Position numbers and translations under genes: made by a program. From Dyella flagellata (GTDB lineage Bacteria; Pseudomonadota; Gammaproteobacteria; Xanthomonadales; Rhodanobacteraceae), in the NCBI RefSeq assembly GCF_030160275.1, contig NZ_BSOA01000049.1, forward strand, positions 124,001 through 188,000: a DNA stretch of 64,000 bases, written 5' to 3'. A model generated the notes under the pieces. That model was not told the origin of the DNA, ran no database searches, and worked only from the letters and a program-made list of their open reading frames with translations. Of the stretch, positions 47,271 to 55,396 are shown one piece after another (within the stretch, counting starts at the first letter, position 1; each line of letters starts with the position of its first letter).

Positions 47271-48045
47271 TATTCAATCCCCTTAAGCTTACTTGAGTTC
47301 CGCGGACGCCCTCCTTGGAACGCCGCGCAGCCGACACGCCGCAACCGTCCAGCCTCGTCACGCGAAGCAGGACTGATACGACAATTCGAATTGGCACAAG
47401 CGAGGCAAGTGCCCCTAGCAGGCCCGTGCTGCAGGCATGTTTACAAAATATGTAAATCTTGTGCAAATGGCTTGCGGCCTATTTATGCTAAAAAATGTCC
47501 CAAAAACGCGGATTTTTATGTTCCCTGAAAAAAAGCGATTTATTTTTTGCATGACAGGTAGGGATTCATACGCGCCCACCGTTTTATTTTAGTTTGCCGC
47601 TCACAAATAGCGGCTATTTCGCGCCGCGGACTGCCCGCACTGATCGTCGATCGGAAAACGACCTGATCAAATTTTGCACAGCTCATGCGCCGACCGAGAT
47701 AGGCCGTATCGGGCAACAACATGGATAGCACCCAGCGTCATCCATGCTTTCTGTCTGCGATGGTGCGAGCTTCTGCTTTCGACGACACACAAGCTAGCCT
47801 TGCTCCAGGCCTTCGACCCGGCCCGAGGCTGAGGGGTAGCGCGAACACATCCGCTTCACTCAGCTGAACCTTTTCGCACGATCCTGCTGCATCGCAGGAT
47901 GACATCGGCAAATTCCCTCGCCCATCCTCTGGCCCACGACCAGGGTTCACTGATGACGAAAAACCGCACGCGCCAATGCGCGTGCGCCGAGGGCAAGCAA
48001 TGCCCGACAAGCGCAAGAGGTGCTTTTTCTTAGGGAGGGGATCGC
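47271..48045. promoter_or_regulatory. 775-bp divergent region between two TonB receptor genes
   Basis: No convincing gene. The left third (about 47440-47620) is markedly AT-rich for this genome and contains TTTAC-N7-GTAAA (47440-47456), a possible operator. The right part is GC-rich with a hairpin of 8-bp arms at 47966-47985. A strong ribosome-binding site AGGGAGGGG precedes the plus-strand receptor. A minus-strand reading frame across 47738-48064 has low-complexity composition and is not credible. Confidence 0.5.
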
Positions 48046-50967
48046 ATGAGTGGTTGCAAGTCACCGCGCAAGACGGTGAGCTTTACTGGTTTGCAGCGCC
48101 GTCCGTTGATGGCGGCATGTGCGTTGGCGCTTATGACCCACTTGCTTGTGCCAGGGGCGCAAGCCCAAGAGACGCGGGCCCAGCAGGACGCCAACGCAAG
48201 CTCCCAGCAAAACGCCACGCAGTCAGCCAATCCGCAGAAGCCTGTCGAGCAAGGCTCGGTGCACAGCCTGGACAAGGTGGTCGTCACCGGCATTCGCGGC
48301 AGCATCGAGGCCGCCTTGAAGGCCAAACAGAATTCCGACGACATCGTCGAGGCGATCTCGGCCGAAGACATCGGCAAACTGCCGGATGCGAGCATTGCCG
48401 AGAGCCTATCCCGCTTGTCGGGCCTGGCCACGCAACGCGTGGATGGTCGCGCCAATGTCATTTCCATTCGCGGCTTCTCGCCGGATTTCACCGGCACCAC
48501 CCTCAACGGGCGCGAGCAAGCCACCGTCGGCGAAAACCGAGGCGTGGAGTACGACCAGTATCCGTCGGAGCTGATCAGCGGCGCTGTCGTTTACAAGACA
48601 CCCGATGCCAGCGTGATAGGGCAAGGACTTTCCGGCACGGTGGACTTGCACACCATTCGGCCATTGGACATGCCCAAGCGAGCCATTGTCGCCAACCTGC
48701 GCGGCGAATACACCAGCAACGGCGTTCTCAATCCCGGCACTGGCGTGGGGGATCTCGGGCACCGCGCCAGCTTCTCCTATATCGATCAATTTTTCGACCA
48801 CACGCTAGGCCTGGCGATCGGCTTCGCCCAACTCGACTCGCCCATCCAGGAGAAGCAATACCAGGCATGGTGGTGGAGTGTGGACAATGGTCCGGCCGGT
48901 ATCGACCGCAACTGGGGTGGTCCGCATACGCCGGGCATGCCGGACAACCTGATCTCGCAGGAAGGCATGCAACTGCGCGCGCAGTCGGAAAATCAATTGC
49001 GCAACGGCTTGATGGCCGTGCTGGAATGGGCGCCAGGCGACCATTACCACTCCACGCTCGACCTGTACTACTCCACGTTCAACGAACGCAAATACAAGAA
49101 CGGCGTGCAGTGGTCTAGCAGCCCCTACAACAACATTTCCTATGCGGACGTGGGTGCAACCCCGGCCTTGCCGTATCCCATCGTCACCTCGGGCACCATC
49201 AACGGCATCCAGCCTATCCTGCAGAACGAATACACCAAGGAGCACGACAAGCTGTTCGCCGCCGGCTGGAACAATCAATACGACTTCGGCGACGGCTGGA
49301 CTGCGATGGCTGACTTGTCGTACTCCAGCGCGAAAAAGGATCTGCAAGATGCGTACCTGTTCGGCGGCCTGCCAAACAGCACCACCACCAGCGTGCAATT
49401 CAATACGCCGGTCGGCAATGGCTATCCGGACTTCATGCCGGGCGTAAACCTCGCCGACCCTTCCGTCATCCTGTTCACCGATCCGGACAACTACGGCTAT
49501 GACGGCCGCCAGGAGTTCGACCGCCAGAATGACCACATCGGCGCTGTGCGGCTGGAGGTGAGTCATCCGCTGGGCTGGATCTTCAGCGATGTGACCCTAG
49601 GGGTGAACTACTCGGACCGCAAGAAAACCAAGCAGGCCGACGTGTTTTTCGCTTGGCTCAATGGCAACGGCGATGGTACCGGCTCTGCGTATCGTCCAGG
49701 CTTCGGCGCACCGATCGATCCCAGCCTGCTGTACGGACCGACATCGCTGAGTTATGGCGGCATTTCCGGCATCCTCGACTACAACGTGCTGGATGCGCTG
49801 CAGCAGCAATTCTATCTCACCCAACGCAATGGCCAATCCGACTGGAGCCGCAATTACACCGTGGAGGAGAAAGTCCCGGTTGGCTATGTGAAATTCAATA
49901 TCGACACCCAGTTGGGCAATGTACCGCTACGCGGCAACCTTGGCGTGCAGTTCGTGCATACCGATCAGTCCTCACGAGCGTTCCAGACCGATGGCAACAC
50001 GCTGGTCGGCGGGCTCACCGGCAGCATCAAGTACAACAACGTGCTGCCCAGCCTGAACCTGGTGGCACAGCTCAGCGAAGGACAGTACCTGCGTTTCGGC
50101 TTCGCCAAGACCATGGCGCGCGGCCGCATCGACGACGAAAAGGTGGCCAGTTCCGCCGACGTAGCACTGGTCACCAACGGGCCGGGCGCAGGCCAGGTGC
50201 TGTGGTCCGGCACTGGCGGCAATCCGCAGTTGAAGCCTTACGTGGCGGTGGGCACCGATTTGTCGTGGGAAAAGTATTTCGGCAAATCCAGCTACGTCGC
50301 CGTGGCGGTGTTCAATAAGAACCTGCTGAACTATATCTACCAGAAGACCGTCCTGGATTTCGACTTTGCCAAGGCCGGCTATGTCAACGACAACCCGTCA
50401 CTCACCCCCACCAGCAACATCGGTTCGTTTACCCGTCCGGAAAACGGCACCGGCGGCAAGATGCGCGGACTGGAACTTTCCGGCGCACTGGAGGGCGGCC
50501 TGGTGACGCCTGCTTTGGATGGCTTTGGCATCCAGGCCAATTTCTCGCTCACCAACAGCACCCTCCCGGTCAGCGCGGTCTCGACCATTCCCGGCAGCCC
50601 TTCCACCCTACCCGGCCTGTCGCGCAAGGTCGCGAACGTGGCGCTGTATTACGAAAAGTAAGGCTGGTCCGCCCGCATCGCCGAACGCTGTCGCTCATCC
50701 TTCACCGGCGAAGCGGTGGCACTGTTCGACCAGCTCGGCTACACCAAGATCCTGGCCGACAAGCAGACGGACCTGCAGCTTGAATATGATTTTTCCGAAG
50801 GACGCTGGAACGGCTTGTCGATGTTGCTGCAGGTCTACAACCTGACCAACTCGCCGAACGTCACGCAGCAGATTTCCAAGCTGCCCAACAATGTGTCGGT
50901 GGCGCGGCCGCTGGACTACGTCACCTGGGGACGGACAGTGATGTTTGGGGTCAACTACAAGCTGTAG
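48046..50967 (+). pseudogene. TonB-dependent receptor interrupted by an in-frame stop codon
   Basis: Receptor of the TIGR01782 (Xanthomonas/Caulobacter) type. The reading frame runs 871 codons from ATG 48046, then meets TAA at 50659-50661. The same frame continues without further stops to 50967, and those 101 codons encode the expected end of the barrel (SFTGEAVALFDQLGYT, LQVYNLTNSPN, VTWGRTVMFGVNYKL). Signal peptide at about 1-42, plug with [48 protein letters not shown]. Losing the last strands should prevent barrel assembly, so it is called a pseudogene; recent mutation, sequencing error or readthrough are alternatives. Confidence 0.85.
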
Positions 50968-51012
50968 CAGAAGAAATGACGAAACAGCCGGGCCTGCTTG
51001 CGTCCGGCTTTT

Positions 51013-51516
51013 TCATCTTGCTGTCGTTCGTCGCGCGAACGAGAGCGCATACCCAAGTGCCAGAAAAACCAACACCGCCACCGGAATCATGGGAATACCT
51101 AGCGCCATCAGGCGAAACATGGCGCTCCAGGACATCCCTTCGGAAAGCCGCAGCGTGGCCACGACAAGCAACGAATACGGCAGCACCAGGCAGAGTGCCG
51201 ATAGAGTCCCCGGCGTGAGTGAGTGGTGCAACAGGGACCTTCCAACGTGGCTAAACGCATTGAGCATCAGCGCGAAGTCGGCAATCAGGGAAATGTCGAG
51301 TAGCCAAGGAGTGCGATAGATCCACGTGAGTAAGCTCACCGCAGCTGTAGCAAGGGTGAGCAAAACCATGGCGCTACGAATGATTGGCCTGGTAAGCCAT
51401 CGCGCAATGCGCGGAGGGTAGCTTTGAATGAAGTCGTCGTGGCGGAAATACTCTTCCACGTTGTGGATGCCAAGGATGATCGGAAATAGCGGGCCCAACA
51501 CGTAGATACTCATCAT
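51013..51516 (-). CDS. HXXEE domain integral membrane protein
   Basis: 167 aa with about five hydrophobic segments and a basic C-terminus. The N-terminal motif HNVEE (H18-N-V-E21-E22) in ILGIHNVEEYFRHDDF identifies the HXXEE family (PF13787), whose function is unknown; the conserved His/Glu residues suggest metal or an enzymatic role in the membrane. It converges on the end of the broken TonB receptor; the region upstream of its start holds frameshifted coding remnants, so the true 5' end is uncertain. Confidence 0.75.
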   Translation of the reverse strand: MMSIYVLGPLFPIILGIHNVEEYFRHDDFIQSYPPRIARWLTRPIIRSAMVLLTLATAAVSLLTWIYRTPWLLDISLIADFALMLNAFSHVGRSLLHHSLTPGTLSALCLVLPYSLLVVATLRLSEGMSWSAMFRLMALGIPMIPVAVLVFLALGYALSFARRTTAR

Positions 51517-51520
51517 GCAC

Positions 51521-51810
51521 CCGGCTGATAATCGTCAGATAGATCGAGAGATGATCCTCGTTGGAAACCACAAAATTCTCAACAGAGGGATGTGGGTATC
51601 TGCGTGCCATCAGATTCTGCGCGAATAACCTGGCATCTCGCACCGCATCAACGCTCGTGTTGAAGCGAGGCAACTCTTTTTAACCGCTTCAAATCCGCTA
51701 TCGCAGAGCAGTACGCGAGCAGGTTTCTTATTCTCAATAGAGGATCGTTGGCGGACAACCGTATGGTCTGAGTCCGCAGTCGCAAGCCATCTAAGTCGGG
51801 GCATAGGCAA
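51521..51810 (-). pseudogene. Possible frameshifted gene remnant upstream of the HXXEE gene
   Basis: Two minus-strand frames look coding and join across the A/T run near 51675-51682: the upstream part reads ARVLLCDSGFEAVKK and the downstream part LPRFNTSVDAVRDARLFAQNLMARRYPHPSVENFVV. A one-base change would fuse them into a single open frame. No family recognised. A remnant is the best reading, but evidence is only composition and continuity. Confidence 0.3.
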
Positions 51811-51916
51811 GGCCCATCCCCCGGCATGATGTCCGGGGCCGGTGATGCTGGCCAGGTCTCAACGCGTGCGACCCGCAAATGCTGTAATCGTCCGCCGATT
51901 TTTATGAGATGTCCCC

Positions 51917-52381
51917 ATGGACGCCCAGCCCGATACCACCCCCGTTGCCCAGGCATCCGCGCGCTCCAGTGGCCGCGCACCCGCCTTGCGAATGCGCACA
52001 ATGGCGTGGGCCACCCTCCTGCTTCTGGGTATCAGTTCCACCGCGCTTTGCGCCTCGCGCGCTTCCAGCCATCTCTTCGGGGGCGTCCTTCATGCCCGCG
52101 GCCCGCATGGGGTTTACACCGACATCCGGTTCGAGCCGCACCGTCTAGTCGCGCGGGTGCATGAGCCCCACATGTGCGTATTGCACGCCCATCTTGTGCA
52201 CGGGGACCCGCACGCCAGCCGCTACGCCATCGATCCACCTCAAGGCGGGCGCTTTTGCGATGAGCTGGTCGACGGAGAAATCGTGATCCATCCGCACTCG
52301 CCCAATGATGTGACGGCGGAGTTCCGATCGATGCGCATGGATTGGTCAGGAGAGTTTCGTCGCCACGCACCGGGCCGGTGA
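51917..52381 (+). CDS. Hypothetical exported protein
   Basis: Family not recognised. 154 aa from ATG 51917; a second ATG at 51989 would place the hydrophobic segment MRTMAWATLLLLGISSTALCASRA at the extreme N-terminus as a normal signal peptide. The mature part is about 105 residues, rich in His (CVLHAHLVHGD, IVIHPHSPNDV), with two Cys that could form a disulfide. It stands alone, converging on the ribonuclease gene. Composition and signal peptide support a real gene. Confidence 0.55.
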   Translation: MDAQPDTTPVAQASARSSGRAPALRMRTMAWATLLLLGISSTALCASRASSHLFGGVLHARGPHGVYTDIRFEPHRLVARVHEPHMCVLHAHLVHGDPHASRYAIDPPQGGRFCDELVDGEIVIHPHSPNDVTAEFRSMRMDWSGEFRRHAPGR

Positions 52382-52503
52382 TCCCTCAGACGGGGGCGAC
52401 TGGGAGGGAATGGGGAATTTGCTTTTCACGGCTCCGACTCAGGGTTATCCATTTCCCCATCCGGTCGGTGGGAAAAGCCTCCCATCCCTCCCTGCGATGC
52501 CGC

Positions 52504-53019
52504 TTAACTGACTGCTTTGATGGCCCTGTTTATCTTGTTGCGTAAATCAAGATCCATCCCGGTAACGATGTAGAACCCGTTTCGCCACTCAGGATCGACG
52601 TTGTCCCTGGTATGGGCGAGCCGCGCCTGATCTTTTTGAGCCGGCGTACCCCCTTGAACCTGTACACGCTCATAGTGACAGGCCGTAAAGAACAATTGCG
52701 CAGTGACGCACCTGGCCACGATTCTCCGCGCACCACGATTGGTTACACCGGGAGTTGGCACCGTGTACTCGAGATAGCGGCCGCCAGGCAAATCACCAAA
52801 CCTATTTCCGAAATTTGACCCGTCTTTCACCGGATAGGGGAAAGGCCCGTTGGAAATAATGAGATTGATGGTGTGGCGCGCTTCCGGAGGAAGTTTGTCG
52901 TAGTCGATGGAGTACAAGGCATTACCCATGCCACCTCCGCGTCCGAGCATGCCCTGACGTCGCATCGCATGCTCTTCGACAGCCCTATCGTAGTTTTCGC
53001 TGGTAACGGGATCAGCCAT
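52504..53019 (-). CDS. RNase N1/T1-family (barnase/RNase Sa-like) ribonuclease, orphan
   Basis: 171 aa from ATG 53019, preceded by AGAGG; an upstream in-frame ATG at 53052 is possible. Residues 43-118 match microbial guanyl-preferring ribonucleases: LPPEARHTINLIISNGPFPY, NFGNRFGDLP, LEYTVPTPG, RGARRI and FFTACHYERV. By alignment from memory with RNase Sa, catalytic Glu84, Arg95/Arg99 and His115 are all kept. Unlike secreted barnase there is no signal peptide; instead a 30-residue N-terminal leader and a 50-residue C-terminal extension flank the domain. No barstar-like immunity gene is adjacent. A delivered antibacterial toxin, or a remnant of one, is the likeliest reading. Confidence 0.75.
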   Translation of the reverse strand: MADPVTSENYDRAVEEHAMRRQGMLGRGGGMGNALYSIDYDKLPPEARHTINLIISNGPFPYPVKDGSNFGNRFGDLPGGRYLEYTVPTPGVTNRGARRIVARCVTAQLFFTACHYERVQVQGGTPAQKDQARLAHTRDNVDPEWRNGFYIVTGMDLDLRNKINRAIKAVS

Positions 53020-53130
53020 TTTCCTCATCCTCTGGTTGACTGCACTTTCCATGTAGCCTCGCGGCAAACTTCTGCGCGAGCCACGCCGACTTGCGCGCCG
53101 ACGCCCTAAACCGTTTCCGCCGGCGTAAAT

Positions 53131-53301
53131 TCAACTACCGTCCAACGCTCGTGTAACGGCCCGAACAAATCGCTCGCCCTGTGCCCGGCTGACCATCAAC
53201 GCCGGCAGAGATTGGAACATATGTCGTAGATGAGTTTCGGTGATACCGAGCACATAGGTAAGCGCAAGCAAACACGCGCAGGCAATTCTTAGCGATTCGA
53301 A
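53131..53301 (-). pseudogene. Short coding-like fragment upstream of the ribonuclease gene
   Basis: A 56-codon open stretch ending TGA at 53131, same strand as the ribonuclease and 78 nt upstream of its earliest start. It reads LTYVLGITETHLRHMF and FVRAVTRALDGS, with natural composition, but has no ATG and starts right after a stop. It may be the 3' end of a degraded gene. Family not recognised. Confidence 0.25.
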
Positions 53302-53389
53302 TCAGACTGCACTCGGGTGGTTAGCCCCACCTCAGCTCATCTTGCGACGATCGCACGCATCCTGCTTTGCATCGAACGGAGGCAACTCA

Positions 53390-53530
53390 ATGACTCACAA
53401 ACAAGCGTGCAGGTCGCTCACTTGGGCGCTCGGCGCGAAATTGGGCCAAGTCAGACGACCTGTCAATGTCCAATTGCCGCAGTCTTGGCTTTCCTTGGCG
53501 ACGTGGCTGCTCTCTCAGCCCGCCTTGTAG
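53390..53530 (+). CDS. Possible small protein (46 aa) with strong ribosome-binding site
   Basis: Starts ATG 53390 with GGAGG 7 nt upstream, unusually good for such a short frame. The peptide begins MTHKQACRSLTWALGAKLG and ends SLATWLLSQPAL; basic and moderately hydrophobic. No family recognised. It lies 5' of a terminator at 53708 on the same strand, so an expressed short transcript is plausible. It could also be chance. Confidence 0.3.
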   Translation: MTHKQACRSLTWALGAKLGQVRRPVNVQLPQSWLSLATWLLSQPAL

Positions 53531-53606
53531 GAATCCGCCTACAGACCAAAGCGACGGTGCCTGATACCCCGACCCCATGCGTTTGTAGAAAATATCCTCA
53601 TGCTTC

Positions 53607-53720
53607 GTGAGTCCCGCCGATGTTTCGGCTGGTGAAACGGACGTCAGGCGCGACAAGGAGGTCGCGATCGACGATCGGAGCATCATCAAGGATGATGACG
53701 TTTCCAAAGCCCCGGCCTAG
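53607..53720 (+). CDS. Possible small acidic protein (37 aa) ending inside a terminator
   Basis: GTG 53607 to TAG 53718-53720, the stop lying in the loop of the terminator hairpin. The product is strongly acidic (DDRSIIKDDDVSK). There is no clear Shine-Dalgarno, so support is weak; it is listed because it sits between the 46-aa frame and the terminator. Confidence 0.2.
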   Translation: MSPADVSAGETDVRRDKEVAIDDRSIIKDDDVSKAPA

Positions 53721-53733
53721 CCGGGGCTTTTTC
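53708..53733 (+). terminator. Rho-independent terminator
   Basis: 9-bp stem AGCCCCGGC/GCCGGGGCT with loop CTA (53708-53728), followed by T5. It implies a plus-strand transcript through about 53390-53700, where only small ORFs are found. Confidence 0.85.
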
Positions 53734-53846
53734 GTTCTGGCGTTGGCTCACGGCGGCAACCACTCATCGGCGATCAACAGATTCATAAGCCCGTAAGACA
53801 CCTACGGCTTAGATTTCAGCGCCCAAAAGATGGATATTGCTTCAGC

Positions 53847-54302
53847 GCCGCCCAAATTCGTTGCAGACGACAAGCCGAACCGAGGCCCGGGTTCGGAAAA
53901 CCTCCCGCCCAAACGCAAAAAGCCCGCCTTTATGGCTTTAGCTGGGAGACTAGGATTGTGAGCCCCATCCATGGGGCTCACCCCTCCGCGCAAAACGCTC
54001 CGGGGCCAGCGCACGCGCTGTCCAAATTTGTTCCAGACAAATTTGTCGAACGAGGCCCGTCTCCTGAACCCTCCCAGCCAAAAACAGAAAGCCCGCCATA
54101 AAGGCGGGCCTTCTGGCTTTAGCTGGGAGACTAGGATTGTGAGCCCCATCCATGGGGCTCACCCCTCCGCGCAAAGCGCTCCGGGGCCAGCGCACGCGCT
54201 GTCCAAATTTGTTCCAGACAAATTTGTCGAACGAGGCCCGTCTCCTGAATCCTCCCAGCCAAAAACAGAAAGCCCGCCATAAAGGCGGGCCTTCTGTTTT
54301 TG
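53847..54302. repeat. 181-bp tandem repeats downstream of tRNA-Gln (rtt-like)
   Basis: Two near-identical 181-bp units, 53941-54121 and 54122-54302 (about five differences), preceded by a degenerate partial unit from about 53847. Each unit begins, in plus orientation, with GCTGGGAGACTAGGATT, a 17-bp copy of the 3' end of the adjacent tRNA-Gln gene, so on the transcribed minus strand each unit ends in a tRNA 3' tail. Each unit also holds a TGAGCCCC..GGGGCTCA hairpin, a CAAATTTGT..ACAAATTTG hairpin and a terminator-like GCCCGCC..GGCGGGC stem. The architecture parallels the 178-bp rtt repeats after E. coli tyrT. Confidence 0.9.
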
Positions 54303-54310
54303 GCTGGGAG
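54252..54310 (-). terminator. Terminator of tRNA-Gln whose stem includes the tRNA 3' end
   Basis: A 27-bp stem (54252-54278 with 54284-54310, one mismatch) and an ATAAA loop. The inner part is the GCCCGCC/GGCGGGC terminator followed by TTTCTGTTTTT on the minus strand. The outer 10 bp use positions 54301-54310, which are the CCA end, discriminator and part of the acceptor stem of the tRNA itself. Confidence 0.85.
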
Positions 54311-54374
54311 ACTAGGATTCGAACCTAGATAAACGGAGTCAGAGTCCGTTGTCCTACCGTTAGACGATCTCCCA
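54301..54374 (-). tRNA. tRNA-Gln (anticodon CUG)
   Basis: 74-nt cloverleaf with encoded CCA. Acceptor stem TGGGAGA/TCTCCCA, anticodon stem ACGGA/TCCGT with loop CTCTGAC giving anticodon CTG, and T-arm CTAGG-TTCGAAT-CCTAG. It lies 66 nt after rpsI on the same strand with no visible promoter between, so cotranscription with rplM-rpsI is likely. Followed by the 181-bp repeats. Confidence 0.96.
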
Positions 54375-54440
54375 AAACTCGTACCGAGCGGTGCGCTCTG
54401 ACCTGGTGCACCGTCCGGGAAGGGCTGCCTCTGGCGAGGA

Positions 54441-54833
54441 TTAGCGCTTCGAGAACTGGGTGGCGCGACGGGCTTTGTGCAGACCGACCTTCTTACGCTC
54501 GACTTCGCGGGCGTCGCGGGTCACGAAACCAGCCTTGCGCAACGTCGACTTCAGGCTTTCATCGTATTCGATCAGGGCGCGGGCGATGCCGAGACGGATC
54601 GCGCCGGCCTGGCCGGTGATGCCACCGCCAGCGACAGTAACCTTGATGTCGAACTTGTCGACGCTCTGGGTCAGTTCCAGCGGCTGGCGCACGATCATGC
54701 GCGAGGTTTCGCGGCCGAAGAAGTCGTCCAGGCTCTTGCCGTTCACTTCGATCTGGCCGTTGCCCTTGCGCAGGAACACGCGAGCTGCGGAGGTCTTGCG
54801 GCGGCCGGTGCCGTAATTCTGCTGAATCGCCAT
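54441..54833 (-). CDS. rpsI: 30S ribosomal protein S9
   Basis: 130 aa. [26 protein letters not shown] at the N-terminus and the C-terminal [17 protein letters not shown], whose final SKR reaches the P-site tRNA. It follows rplM by 9 nt in the universal rplM-rpsI operon. Confidence 0.98.
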   Translation of the reverse strand: MAIQQNYGTGRRKTSAARVFLRKGNGQIEVNGKSLDDFFGRETSRMIVRQPLELTQSVDKFDIKVTVAGGGITGQAGAIRLGIARALIEYDESLKSTLRKAGFVTRDAREVERKKVGLHKARRATQFSKR

Positions 54834-54842
54834 GATGCTTCC

Positions 54843-55271
54843 TTAAATTTCCAGCGCCTTCGGCTGCTGGGCGGTATGCGGATGTTCGGCACCGCCGTAC
54901 ACCTTGAGCTTGCGATACATCTCGCGGCCCAGCGGGTTCTTCGGCAGCATGCCCTTCACGGCGATCTCGATGACGCGCTCAGGATGGGTAGCCAGCATAT
55001 CTTTCAGGCTGGTGGTCTTGAGGTTGCCGACGTAGCCGGTGAAACGGTGATACATCTTGTCGTCCAGCTTGGCGCCGGTAACGGCCACCTTCTCGGCGTT
55101 GATCACGACGATGTAGTCGCCGGTATCGACGTGCGGGGTGAACTCGGGCTTGTGCTTGCCGCGCAGGCGACGCGCAATCTCGGTCGAGAGGCGACCGAGC
55201 GTCTTGTCCGTGGCATCAACCACGTACCAGTCGCGCTTGACGCTTTCCGGCTTGGCGCTGAACGTTTTCAT
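54843..55271 (-). CDS. rplM: 50S ribosomal protein L13
   Basis: 142 aa from ATG 55271 ([33 protein letters not shown]). Conserved [37 protein letters not shown] and [26 protein letters not shown]. First gene of rplM-rpsI(-tRNA-Gln). Confidence 0.98.
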   Translation of the reverse strand: MKTFSAKPESVKRDWYVVDATDKTLGRLSTEIARRLRGKHKPEFTPHVDTGDYIVVINAEKVAVTGAKLDDKMYHRFTGYVGNLKTTSLKDMLATHPERVIEIAVKGMLPKNPLGREMYRKLKVYGGAEHPHTAQQPKALEI

Positions 55272-55396
55272 TTCGGAATACCTGTCTGCCACCCATAGGG
55301 CGGTAAGCGGAATCGGTGAATAAAGGCGCGAGATGATAGCGAAGCTTTCATCCATCGCGCAAGCCCACGGTGGGATTGCGAGCCACGAATGATAGC

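Noticed and set aside
47738..48064. 108-codon minus-strand frame in the TonB receptor intergenic region
   Set aside because: Skewed composition, no family and no ribosome-binding site; it covers the promoter and leader of the plus-strand receptor.
51374..51673. Single 99-codon minus-strand gene overlapping the HXXEE start
   Set aside because: Only its first half looks coding; the second half lies in a different frame of the HXXEE gene. Treated as part of a frameshifted remnant.
53802..54149. Minus-strand 115-codon frame and plus-strand 103-codon frame across the tRNA-linked repeats
   Set aside because: They follow the repeat unit and its hairpins; the encoded text is the repeat translated twice and no ribosome-binding site or family is visible.
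53847..54302. CRISPR array
   Set aside because: Units are 181 bp, contiguous, without unique spacers, and no cas genes occur.
53941..54310. tRNA-like 3' ends in the repeats as additional tRNA genes
   Set aside because: Only 17 bp of the tRNA 3' end is copied; there is no D-arm, anticodon arm or 5' acceptor strand.
53941..54374. Integration (att) site of a genomic island at tRNA-Gln
   Set aside because: Repeated tRNA 3' ends are suggestive, but spacing is only 181 bp, no integrase is present, and the units are true tandem repeats.
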